From NCBI RefSeq assembly GCF_016102005.1, contig NZ_JACFPL010000003.1, positions 124,001 through 188,000 of the forward strand: a stretch of DNA of 64,000 nucleotides, written 5' to 3'. Both the position numbers and the translations under genes were made by a program. The notes beneath the pieces were generated by a model. It searched no databases. It was not told where the DNA came from and was given only the letters and a program-made list of their open reading frames with translations. Shown here one piece after another: positions 32,120 through 40,306 of this stretch (the first letter of the stretch is position 1; the number at the start of each line of letters is the position of its first letter). Source of the stretch: Bifidobacterium choladohabitans (lineage in GTDB: Bacteria > Actinomycetota > Actinomycetes > Actinomycetales > Bifidobacteriaceae).

Positions 32120-33442
32120 TCAGGCGGTTTGAGTGGCCGACTTTCGCGTACCTTTCAGGGGGATAATGCCCAGGAACAAGGCCGCAACCATAATCAGGAT
32201 GCTCAGACCGAACATGATGATGTAGCCGTGGGGTTGGTCAGCGATGGCGCCCCAAAAGAGAGCGGCGAAGGCCGAGGCCAGGGACCCCACCATCTGGATC
32301 CGGGCATATATGTTGGTGTAGTCACGCGAGCCGAAGACCGCAGTGACCAGGATTGGCGTCTGCACTGTAGTGCAGGCGTAGACCAGGCCGAAGGCGAAGG
32401 CCCCCAGCAGGAGGAGTGCGGGCAATCCGGGGAAGGCGACCATGAGGCAGACGCCGAGGATGCCGCCGCCGATGCCGAGGCATAGCCCGCCCACGATGCT
32501 CCCGTCATTGACCATGCCCAGGATGACTTTGCCGATAGCCTGGCCGGCCATGCAGGAGGAGGCGATCAGGCCCGTGTAGGCCGCCATGGATGGCAGGGAT
32601 GCCGCATAGGAGGGCAGGAATTGGTAGATGGTCTGATTCATGGTTATCAGGCCGCAGAAGAGCGCCAGCGCCCAGAAGGCAGGGGAGCGCAAGGCCTGGG
32701 AAGCGGTCATGCCCACAGTCGAAGCGGCAATCTTTGAGTCCTTTTTGTCTTTGCTTCCAGTGTCTGCGCTGTTGGAGGCAGCCTCAGCTGCAGCAGGCTC
32801 TTGCTCGGCGCCGTAGGGATGCAGGCCCATCTGTTCGGGCGTGCCGCGAATGACAAAGATGGTGAAGGGCAGGGTGACCACCAGAATCAGAATGGCAAAG
32901 ACCAGGTATCCCCGCCGCCATCCATCAGGGGCGGACCTGATGATCATGGTGCCTATCTGGTTGAAGATCACCCCGCCTATGCCGGTGAAGGCCATGCACA
33001 GGCCGATGAAGAACCCGACCCGTTTGCGGAACCAGGCGTTGATGAGTGTGGGTACTGACAGATAGAGGATGGGCGGCATACCGATTCCCAGAACCACTCC
33101 GCATAGATAGAACTGCCACATGGCGGATGATCGGGACATGCCAAGGCAACCCAGTCCGGCCAGGATGGTGCTTGCCGTCAGAACGATGCGCAGATCGTAG
33201 CGGTGCATCAGCCATCCGGCTACGGGCAGGAAGATGACCATGGTGATGCTGAATATGCTGAAATATCCGGTGAATGCGGCCTTGGGAACATGGAAGTAGC
33301 TGCTGACAGGAGTGAAGAAGATGCCTGCACAACTGCAGACCAGCGATACCGGGATGGCCGTGAAGACGATGCCCGACAGCACAATCAGGTAGGGATAAAC
33401 AGCCTGTTTTCGTGATGAGGGCTGTGTCGGTGTCGTCGACAT
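32120..33442 (-). CDS. MFS transporter, oxalate/formate-antiporter-like (OFA)
   Basis: A 440-residue 12-helix facilitator with a long hydrophilic central loop (about 212-240, rich in Ala, Ser, Lys and Asp). The segment LSVPTLINAWFRKRVGFFIG is the OFA/monocarboxylate-type helix-4/5 loop, so an organic anion exchanger is the nearest functional guess. It is divergent from a glycosyltransferase. It lies upstream of the GH101 gene on the same strand, but the AT-rich 554-base gap argues against cotranscription. The substrate is unknown. Confidence 0.82.
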   Translation of the reverse strand: MSTTPTQPSSRKQAVYPYLIVLSGIVFTAIPVSLVCSCAGIFFTPVSSYFHVPKAAFTGYFSIFSITMVIFLPVAGWLMHRYDLRIVLTASTILAGLGCLGMSRSSAMWQFYLCGVVLGIGMPPILYLSVPTLINAWFRKRVGFFIGLCMAFTGIGGVIFNQIGTMIIRSAPDGWRRGYLVFAILILVVTLPFTIFVIRGTPEQMGLHPYGAEQEPAAAEAASNSADTGSKDKKDSKIAASTVGMTASQALRSPAFWALALFCGLITMNQTIYQFLPSYAASLPSMAAYTGLIASSCMAGQAIGKVILGMVNDGSIVGGLCLGIGGGILGVCLMVAFPGLPALLLLGAFAFGLVYACTTVQTPILVTAVFGSRDYTNIYARIQMVGSLASAFAALFWGAIADQPHGYIIMFGLSILIMVAALFLGIIPLKGTRKSATQTA

Positions 33443-33552
33443 GACTGGGGCCTTCCTCTCGCGGAATCGGGACTAGCCAATTAGTGCTTGGTTTGTATGC
33501 TCCCATTGATCTGAGGCTCGCCTGTTCTGAATGTCCACTATGGGAAATTTAA

Positions 33553-33568
33553 GAACTAATTGTAGTTC
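33553..33568. promoter_or_regulatory. Inverted repeat in divergent MFS/glycosyltransferase region
   Basis: GAACTA and TAGTTC flank ATTG, directly before a TTGACC that could be a -35 box for the rightward gene. Possible operator for one or both divergent genes. Confidence 0.3.
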
Positions 33569-33595
33569 AATATTTGACCTTCACCTATCGTTACA

Positions 33596-34591
33596 ATGCA
33601 GACTATGAGGTTTTTTGTCGTCGCTGTTGTTGTCTCCTACAACCGCTCCAAACTCCTTCAGGAGTGCCTGGATGGCATAAGTGGCCAGTCCCGCAAGCCT
33701 GATCGAGTCCTTGTCGTAGATAACGCAAGTGTGGACGGATCGGTGGATGTGGTCTTGTCGCACCCCTTGAAGCCTGACTTGATCCCTTTGCATCACAATA
33801 TGGGCGGTGCAGGAGGATTCGTGGCTGGCATGGCAGCGGCCCTGGCGAAGATTCCTCCTCAGTCTGAAGCCTACCTGTGGCTGATGGATGACGATGTGGT
33901 GCCCCAGCCCAATGCCCTGTCCGGTTTGCTTGATGCTGCCTCCGAGGCTCGAGCCGATAACGGCTCCTGGCCGGCCGTTTTAGGTTCTGAGGCTGTGTGG
34001 GTTGACGGCAGGGTGCATGGGATGAACAAGCCCCGTCGGCGTCTGCCGATCAGAAGAGGCAGACCACAGTTGCAGGCCAGCGCCCATGCCTACCAGGTCC
34101 GTTCCTTGTCCTTTGTCTCCTGCCTGGTGAACGTCAAGGCCGTCCAAGCTGCAGGAACCCTGCCACGTGCCGCCTTTTTCCTTTGGAATGACGACTTCGA
34201 ATACACTTCCAGACTGCTGAAAACAGGCATAGGCTATTACGTTCCTGCCAGTCGGGTATGGCATAAAACCAAGGTCTTCGGCTCCAGCGATGCCGACCCG
34301 GGTTCCCGCTTCTTTTACGAGGTGCGCAACAAGATATGGATGTTCCGATTCAGCAGGGGCAATTTCACAACGATTGAATTTCTGGCACTGCTCCTTGCTA
34401 CTGGCAGACGGTGGCTTCTTACCCTTATCAGGGCGCATGATCGGCGACTGATCCTGCATTGCCTGTCTCGAGGATTGAAAGCCGGCATGTCTACACGCCC
34501 TGGCAGCAACCATGATCTGTTTGCCCAGGAATCTGAGGCTCAGGCACTGATAGACCGTGTCGATCAGGGACGGCAGGCGGTAATCCGGTAG
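33596..34591 (+). CDS. Glycosyltransferase family 2 (GlfT/rhamnosyltransferase-like)
   Basis: The 331-residue GT-A enzyme has VSYNRSKLLQECLDGISGQ, the nucleotide-sugar strand VLVVDNASVDGS, GGAGGFVAGM (a hallmark of galactofuranosyl- and rhamnosyl-transferases), and the metal motif WLMDDDV. The C-terminal W-N-D-D-F-E-Y motif contains the likely base. It should add one sugar to a cell-surface glycan at the inner membrane face. Two ATGs lie close together (33596 and 33605), and neither has a clear Shine-Dalgarno. The 3' end overlaps the convergent membrane-protein gene by 28 bases, leaving no room for a terminator. Confidence 0.85.
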   Translation: MQTMRFFVVAVVVSYNRSKLLQECLDGISGQSRKPDRVLVVDNASVDGSVDVVLSHPLKPDLIPLHHNMGGAGGFVAGMAAALAKIPPQSEAYLWLMDDDVVPQPNALSGLLDAASEARADNGSWPAVLGSEAVWVDGRVHGMNKPRRRLPIRRGRPQLQASAHAYQVRSLSFVSCLVNVKAVQAAGTLPRAAFFLWNDDFEYTSRLLKTGIGYYVPASRVWHKTKVFGSSDADPGSRFFYEVRNKIWMFRFSRGNFTTIEFLALLLATGRRWLLTLIRAHDRRLILHCLSRGLKAGMSTRPGSNHDLFAQESEAQALIDRVDQGRQAVIR

Positions 34592-36624
34592 AGCTTCGCC
34601 CGACCCTGGCTGTCGACCAGTTGTAGGGCTTGCGGAACGGGGTGGAGGCCATTGAAGATCTGATGCTGGGGGTCGTTGGCAACGTATGGTCCGCCCATGT
34701 CCGCATACCAGTCAATGTGATGATCGGTCAGGATCTTGCATACCTGTGGATCGGAACCTATGTGCTCAAAGTTTGTGGCCAGGTAGGCATGATCATGATC
34801 CCAGTTCATATTCAGATGAGCGTAGAAGGGTGTAGTGCCACCGACAGCCAGCATGTAGCCGCTGCCGTTCCATGGATCGGACAGGACTTGCTCGCTGGTC
34901 GAGACATGGCGGCCCATTCTCTTCATCAGCAGGAATTCGTCGGTTGACAGCATCGGGGCATCGGCGTCGTTGGCTGCGAAGGCATATGTTGAGCCCAAGG
35001 TCTTCTCCATGGAGTCCAACTGCGGATTCACGGCGCAGATCAGAACAGCTACCGTGGCTGCCAACATCATAATTGGCATTGATATCATTTTCTCAGCCTG
35101 AGGCGTATACCTTTTCAAGGCTCCTATGCCATGCTCCAAGGCCATGCCCATGATGGGTATGGCTACTACAGGCCAGGCAGAGAACAGTCGGCGTTGATCC
35201 TTGTACCACAGGGCTGTAAGGATCTTGGCCCAATCGGCGTGGGTGCCTGCACAGGCGACGAAGACCAGGCCCAGCAGCATGAAGGAGGACACTAGGAGCA
35301 TGTCCTTTCGGCTGTGGTGCAGACAGAGGACAATCAGGGCCAGGATCAGGGCCAGGGCCAGGGGCCAGTAGACCGGCAGCCGACGGCTGCCTGAATCAAT
35401 GGGCTGTCCCAGCAGAAAGCGCACTATGGCGGATGGCAGGTCTTCCGTGGGTTGTGCCGGGCCGCCGTTGAGATGATCCGATATTTTCCGGGCAGGACCA
35501 CGCAGGTACAGGTTGTGAAAGATTTTGAGGCCTGTAGCCAGTAGGATCAGGAATCCGGCAGCCAACAGCCCGGCGACTAGACGGAAACGGTGCCTGTTGG
35601 TTTGGGCCAGTTGCCTTCCTGACCTGATCAGCCAGATGAGAATCACTGGCAGTACAAGAAGAGCGCCGGTCATCATGACCCTGAAATGGCAGAAGGAAAC
35701 GGCAACGACACTGAGAAAAATCCAGGCAAGGCCGGCTAGGGATCGGCGGCCTTCCCGCCACCCGTCTGTACACCAAGCCCAGGTAAGCGCGACGAAAACA
35801 GGCAGTATGACCTGACCGGCGAACATGGAATACAAGGTGCCCCAATCCAGCAAGAGGAAGGGGAAACCCGCGCAGCATGAGGCGAGTACCGGTGTGAGCA
35901 GATCGCTCCAGGCATGTCTGCCCAGCAGGATTCTGATCAGGAAGAGCATGGAAATCGGCCATATCAGAGCAGCAAAGACCAGCCAAGTGCAGGTGACGGC
36001 GCTGACTGCGGTGGCAGGTCTGTAGGCCATCGCGCCCATGGCAGCGAACTGCTGAAATGCGATTGGGTATATTTCCCTGATGGGCGGAAGAGCATGCAGT
36101 GATGAAGCCTGGCCAGTGAGCACAGTTCGTGCCACTACGTTGTAGTGGAAGACCGAGTCGTAATTTTGCGTGACCTGATCAGGCGAAGGTGCGGCGTGCA
36201 TCAGTCTGATGCCGATGTTGCAAGCAGCCAGTACTGTGCCGATGATTGCCGGAAGTGCCGGAAGGAAGTGCCTCAATCGAGGTTTGGTTTTTCCGACATT
36301 GGTAGTCGGTACCCAGGATTCTCGGCCGACTTCATCTGAATTACGAAAATGATTGAAAAGTTGGCGTGCCAGAAGAATGACGATAATGAGCATTACGGCC
36401 GAAAGTCCATAGGAGCGCCAGCTCCAGGATATGCCGAGCGGCTGGAAGAGCACGCCATCAATGCCGGCCAGTGCAATGGAGGCCACAGGGCCAAGCGCCG
36501 CCACGAAGATGGGTTTACGGTTGCCCAGCGCTGCCACCAGCAGGCAGCCGGGTAGATACAGGGCTGCGATGATGAACAGCAAGAGCGGCAAGGATTGTTG
36601 CCAGGTCATCAGGGTTGATTGCAT
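34564..36624 (-). CDS. Polytopic membrane protein, DUF6541-like (possible GT-C)
   Basis: The 686-residue protein has about 12-14 membrane helices and a C-terminal extracytoplasmic part (from about 560). It resembles the DUF6541 family of actinobacterial membrane proteins, which are probably lipid-linked-sugar glycosyltransferases of the GT-C type. The assignment rests on topology and neighbours. Motifs in the outer loops include AAPSPDQVTQNYDSVFHYN and, near the C-terminus, SDPWNGSGYMLAV. It lies 3 bases downstream of no other gene but 3 bases upstream of the GT2 gene (36628-37551) on the DNA, which is transcribed first, so both form one operon. Confidence 0.75.
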   Translation of the reverse strand: MQSTLMTWQQSLPLLLFIIAALYLPGCLLVAALGNRKPIFVAALGPVASIALAGIDGVLFQPLGISWSWRSYGLSAVMLIIVILLARQLFNHFRNSDEVGRESWVPTTNVGKTKPRLRHFLPALPAIIGTVLAACNIGIRLMHAAPSPDQVTQNYDSVFHYNVVARTVLTGQASSLHALPPIREIYPIAFQQFAAMGAMAYRPATAVSAVTCTWLVFAALIWPISMLFLIRILLGRHAWSDLLTPVLASCCAGFPFLLLDWGTLYSMFAGQVILPVFVALTWAWCTDGWREGRRSLAGLAWIFLSVVAVSFCHFRVMMTGALLVLPVILIWLIRSGRQLAQTNRHRFRLVAGLLAAGFLILLATGLKIFHNLYLRGPARKISDHLNGGPAQPTEDLPSAIVRFLLGQPIDSGSRRLPVYWPLALALILALIVLCLHHSRKDMLLVSSFMLLGLVFVACAGTHADWAKILTALWYKDQRRLFSAWPVVAIPIMGMALEHGIGALKRYTPQAEKMISMPIMMLAATVAVLICAVNPQLDSMEKTLGSTYAFAANDADAPMLSTDEFLLMKRMGRHVSTSEQVLSDPWNGSGYMLAVGGTTPFYAHLNMNWDHDHAYLATNFEHIGSDPQVCKILTDHHIDWYADMGGPYVANDPQHQIFNGLHPVPQALQLVDSQGRAKLYRITACRP

Positions 36625-36627
36625 GAT

Positions 36628-37551
36628 TCACCTCTTTCGGCTGTCATTCACCGACTTCCCATGGAGCCGGTTGAGCAGGGTGGTCATGATGGCATACAGA
36701 CAGCTGCGTACTTGGTCGGGCAACAGACGGTAGCAGGCGCGGATGAGGATGTTTCTGACATATTGTATAGGGCTGATGAAGCCATCATGCAGAAAATCGG
36801 CTTGCAGGCGCAGCTCGTCCCGAAACATGCGCATGCCGCCCCTGCGGTGATACATAGCCGTATCGGATCGGTATAGGACAAGAGGTTCCTTGATGTTGCC
36901 GATATGTTCGCCGCTGACCAGCATGGTTTCCCAAAGACGGTAATCTTCAAAGCGCCCGGTATTCTCCGGATAACCGCCCACCTTGCACACGCTGGTTTTG
37001 CGAAATGCCACGCTGGGGTGGTGCAAAGGGGAATGCAGGGTGGCATATGTCCGAAGTCCGGATCCTCCTCCTGGCAGATAGCGAATCCGACCGGGAGTGT
37101 GCTCGTCGTTTGCAAACTCCTGGATGGCGCTGCCCAGGGCATCTAAACCCGATGAGGCCAACAGGGGGATGAGAATGCTGAATCTCGATGGGAGGGAGAT
37201 ATCGTCGCTGTCCGCCCGGGCCACCAGTTCGTACTTGCAGGACTTCAACCCGAGATTCAGTGCGTGGGCGAGTCCTCTGTTGGTCGGCAGACGCACGATT
37301 GTAAACTCGGGCATTTCCTCGGCCCTGTCGGCCTGAAGCAAGTGTCTCTTCAGCTCAGTCGGGTACTGATCAACCAGTTGGCCCAGTTCTTTGCCCAATG
37401 GACCATCGCGCACAATGACGACCTGATTGGGCATGAGGGTTTGTTCAATGGTGTCGGATTTCAATGCACGGGCAACGAAGGAGGGTGTGTCCCCGGCATA
37501 GACCGCCATCAGGAGGGAAAAAGGAGTGCGACTCTGGTTCCTTGCGCTCAT
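36628..37551 (-). CDS. Glycosyltransferase family 2
   Basis: The 307-residue GT-A enzyme reads FSLLMAVYAGDTPSFVARAL at the N-terminus. The donor-binding RLPTNRGLAHALNLGL and the metal motif VARADSDDISLPSRF are typical of GT2 enzymes in capsule and O-antigen loci. Near the C-terminus is GRFEDYRLWETML with the acidic base. It is the first gene of a two-gene operon with the DUF6541-like protein (3-base gap). The acceptor and sugar are unknown. The 219 bases upstream separate it from a divergent SDR gene. Confidence 0.85.
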   Translation of the reverse strand: MSARNQSRTPFSLLMAVYAGDTPSFVARALKSDTIEQTLMPNQVVIVRDGPLGKELGQLVDQYPTELKRHLLQADRAEEMPEFTIVRLPTNRGLAHALNLGLKSCKYELVARADSDDISLPSRFSILIPLLASSGLDALGSAIQEFANDEHTPGRIRYLPGGGSGLRTYATLHSPLHHPSVAFRKTSVCKVGGYPENTGRFEDYRLWETMLVSGEHIGNIKEPLVLYRSDTAMYHRRGGMRMFRDELRLQADFLHDGFISPIQYVRNILIRACYRLLPDQVRSCLYAIMTTLLNRLHGKSVNDSRKR

Positions 37552-37770
37552 GGCAGTGCGGCCGCCTTTCTTCGTGGATTACTGCGTCGATTCTACATGT
37601 GCCCGGCCAGCTCAGTCCTGACTGATCTGTCCTTCTCAATAGTTTCAGCCCCATGCCACGCATTTGGTCACGATTGTTGGTTCGGACTTGGCTGTAGCAA
37701 GACTTGCACTTCCAGCGACTCGAAGTTGTACCATCAGGCCGATTGAAGATCAAGGAAAGGTGGGACTGTT

Positions 37771-38517
37771 ATGACTGTTGAGAACAAGACAGTGCTTATC
37801 ACCGGAGCTTCTTCCGGCATAGGTGAGGCCACGGCGAGGCTGTTGGCACAGCGAGGGGCCAAGGTGGTGCTGGGCGCTCGCCGTAAGGATCGGCTGGACA
37901 CAATTGTCGACGACATCGTTCAGGCTGGTGGCCAGGCGGCCTCCATGGCGTTGGATGTGACCGATCGGCAGGCCAATGAGGACTTCGTGGCTTTCGCCAA
38001 GAAGCAGTTCGGTGGAGTGGACGTGGTATTCCTCAACGCCGGGCTCATGCCTAACTCGCCCTTGTCGGCCCTCCATGTGGACGAGTGGGATCGGACCATT
38101 GACGTCAACCTCAAAGGCGCACTGTACGGCATTGCTGCGGCCCTGCCGGAGTTCATCGGGCAGCGTCACGGGCAGTTCATTGCCACTTCTTCGGTGGCTG
38201 GGCTCAAGGCCTACCCGGAAGGAGCGGTTTATGGAGCAACCAAGTGGGGCCTGCGAGATCTGATGGAGGTGCTCAGGATGGAGTCCGCCCAGGAGGGAAC
38301 ACACATCCGTACCTCTACTATTTATCCTGCGGCCATTAAGACTGAACTGCTGGGGACCATCACGGACAAGCAGACCCTGGCCGATATGAACAAGACCTAC
38401 GACAGCTACCAGATTGATCCCGAACGGGTGGCACAGGTGGTGGCCTTCGCCATTGATCAGCCTGAGGACACCAATGTATCGGAATTCACCGTAGGCCCCA
38501 CCATTCAGCCTTGGTGA
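37771..38517 (+). CDS. Short-chain dehydrogenase/reductase (YdfG-like)
   Basis: A 248-residue classical SDR: TGASSGIGEATA glycine loop, ARRKDRL at the end of beta-2 (basic residues here suggest NADP(H)), NAG, the catalytic Ser in SSVAGLKAYPEG, and Y-G-A-T-K. The closest described relatives are the YdfG type, which oxidise 3-hydroxy acids such as serine or reduce small carbonyls. The exact substrate is uncertain. AAGGAAAGGTGG lies upstream of the ATG. It is convergent with pncA, 18 bases away. Confidence 0.85.
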   Translation: MTVENKTVLITGASSGIGEATARLLAQRGAKVVLGARRKDRLDTIVDDIVQAGGQAASMALDVTDRQANEDFVAFAKKQFGGVDVVFLNAGLMPNSPLSALHVDEWDRTIDVNLKGALYGIAAALPEFIGQRHGQFIATSSVAGLKAYPEGAVYGATKWGLRDLMEVLRMESAQEGTHIRTSTIYPAAIKTELLGTITDKQTLADMNKTYDSYQIDPERVAQVVAFAIDQPEDTNVSEFTVGPTIQPW

Positions 38518-38535
38518 ATTCCGCTGCCGCTGCCC

Positions 38536-39156
38536 TTAGTCGTCGTTGGAGGAAAACAGACGAATGCCCGCTTGGGCCATGGCCTTTCGGGCCTCAACGC
38601 CCTGATCCTCGCTGACCGGGACTGTCAGATCCTCGAAGACCGTGACCTGGTAACCGAGTTTCGCGGCATCCAGGGCGGTCTCCTTGACACAGTGGGATTC
38701 GGCGATGCCGACAACGTCCACCTGGTCGACGCCAGCTTGTGCCAGGGCGTCGGCCAGGGTGACACCGGATAATCTGGCTGCAGTGAACTCGTCCCTGCTC
38801 TGGATCCGATCGGTGTTGTCTTCGATGCCTTCGAATCCGGAGTAGGCGGCAGAATACTGACCTTTTTTGAAGTGATGGGCGATGCCCAGCCCTCGAATCC
38901 TGGGATGCAGCTCCGCCCCGGGTGAGCCGGCTACGCCGTGCTTGGGCCAGGTGTCCACAAAATCCGGGTGATCGGACCAATGGGATCCGGGTTCGATATG
39001 CCAATCCTGGGTGGTGGCCATGTAGGCGTAGTCGCCAGCATGGCCGTGGACATAGTCGGCGATTTTACTGGCTGTAGCGTTGCCTCCCTCGACTCCCAGC
39101 TCACCTCCTTCGCAGAAAGTCGGTTGAACATCCACGACGATCAAAGCCTTGGACAT
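38536..39156 (-). CDS. pncA: Nicotinamidase
   Basis: The 206-residue cysteine amidohydrolase converts nicotinamide to nicotinic acid for NAD salvage. The catalytic triad is visible: Asp9 (IVVDVQPTFCEGGEL), the Lys of HHFKKGQY, and Cys156 in AESHCVKETALDA. Metal-binding residues occur in TTQDWH. The length agrees with the isochorismatase-like nicotinamidases. Its start is an ATG just after GGAGTAATCACC. It is monocistronic between an SDR gene and a 353-base gap. Confidence 0.9.
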   Translation of the reverse strand: MSKALIVVDVQPTFCEGGELGVEGGNATASKIADYVHGHAGDYAYMATTQDWHIEPGSHWSDHPDFVDTWPKHGVAGSPGAELHPRIRGLGIAHHFKKGQYSAAYSGFEGIEDNTDRIQSRDEFTAARLSGVTLADALAQAGVDQVDVVGIAESHCVKETALDAAKLGYQVTVFEDLTVPVSEDQGVEARKAMAQAGIRLFSSNDD

Positions 39157-39509
39157 GGTGATTACTCCCTTGGTCGATGCTGACGTTAGGCAGAGAAAAT
39201 ACCAGTTGATGTTCCTCGAGCATTCCTCTTAGGTATCAGTCTAATTCTCGCAGAAGCGTCAGTCCTTCCATTTTGTTGCATGTGGACAAATATTGTGGCA
39301 AATCAGCATCCTGTGGACAGGATGACAAAGGAGGTGGAAAGGGAGAGTACACGTGTGATTGCGTGAGGCGGTTTCATACGGACTTTTGGGGGGTGTTTGC
39401 CTGGTATCCTAATTGCCAGGATTGTACGGGGTTATAGCAGGTGTTGCCAGGGCTGCCTCCTTCCGTACGATGACGGAGCGAGCATCGTTCCGAGGGAGGA
39501 GACGCGGGT
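39157..39509. other. Intergenic region between pncA and the GNAT gene
   Basis: No gene is visible. A CATCCTG/CAGGATG hairpin with a TGGA loop sits at 39307-39324, and a CCTGG/CCAGG repeat at 39400-39420 precedes the rightward gene. Both pncA and the acetyltransferase must start from here, but no convincing -35/-10 pair stands out. Confidence 0.4.
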
Positions 39510-40280
39510 ATGGGAGTCAATGAGTTTGGGCAACCTATAGGGGACGTGATTTCGTTTGCCGGGGCCATGATGCCGGAGCCTGTCAACTTGACTGGCAGGA
39601 CCGTTCTGGTAGTGCCCTTAAACGACAACCAAGGTGATGCTTTCTATGAGCGGATTTTCGGTCCGGATTGCGACGAATCCATCATGACCTATAGCACTCA
39701 CGATCTTTTCCCTGACAGGCCAGCATTCGACTCAGGGTTCGCATCCATGACTGACAGTCGGGATCCTCTCTTCTTTGCTATTCTCCGCAAGCCGTCTGCA
39801 CCCGAGTTTGGTGTCGGTCGGTCTGTAGGCCTGAAGGACGCGGATATACGCAAGCATGTGCAGCTTCATGATTCGTCGGACCTGTTGGGCATGTATGCCT
39901 TGATGCGCATTCGGGCGGATATGGGAAGCGTCGAGATGGGCCACGTTATCTACACCCGGGAGTTGCAGAGAAGCAGGCAGGCTACCGAAGCCCAGTATCT
40001 GATGGCTCGGCATGTCTTCGAGGACTTGGGCTATCGCCGATACGAGTGGAAGTGCGACAGCCTCAATGCGCCCTCCCGGGCGGCTGCGCTGAGGCTGGGA
40101 TTCAAGGCTGAAGGCCGGTTCAGAAACGATATGGTCTACAAGGGCCGCACTCGGGACACGGATTGGTTTTCCATATTGGATAGTGAATGGCCGGCAGTGA
40201 AAGAGCGGTTGGAGACCTGGCTGGATGATGACAATTTCGATCAGGATGGCATGCAAAGGCGCCGTCTGCAAGATTGCTGA
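39510..40280 (+). CDS. GNAT-family acetyltransferase (RimJ/RimL-like)
   Basis: The 256-residue protein has the fold order of GNAT enzymes. The latter half includes MGHVIYTRELQRSRQATEAQ, which forms the acetyl-CoA-binding loop region, and YRRYEWKCDSLNAPSRAAALRLGFKAEGRFRNDMVYKG split over beta-5 to beta-7, typical of the RimJ/RimL type. An additional stretch at 85-120 (FGVGRSVGLKDADIRKHV) lies between strands and is not usual. The acetyl acceptor is unknown. GAGGGAGGAG precedes the ATG. It is convergent with the UvrA-like gene, 26 bases away. Confidence 0.8.
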   Translation: MGVNEFGQPIGDVISFAGAMMPEPVNLTGRTVLVVPLNDNQGDAFYERIFGPDCDESIMTYSTHDLFPDRPAFDSGFASMTDSRDPLFFAILRKPSAPEFGVGRSVGLKDADIRKHVQLHDSSDLLGMYALMRIRADMGSVEMGHVIYTRELQRSRQATEAQYLMARHVFEDLGYRRYEWKCDSLNAPSRAAALRLGFKAEGRFRNDMVYKGRTRDTDWFSILDSEWPAVKERLETWLDDDNFDQDGMQRRRLQDC

Positions 40281-40306
40281 GCTAGCGCTGATCCGAATGC
40301 AGCCGC

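Noticed and set aside
31872-32132. Overlapping small frames between the OFA-like MFS and GH101 genes
   Set aside because: No ribosome-binding site and no recognisable motif on either strand.
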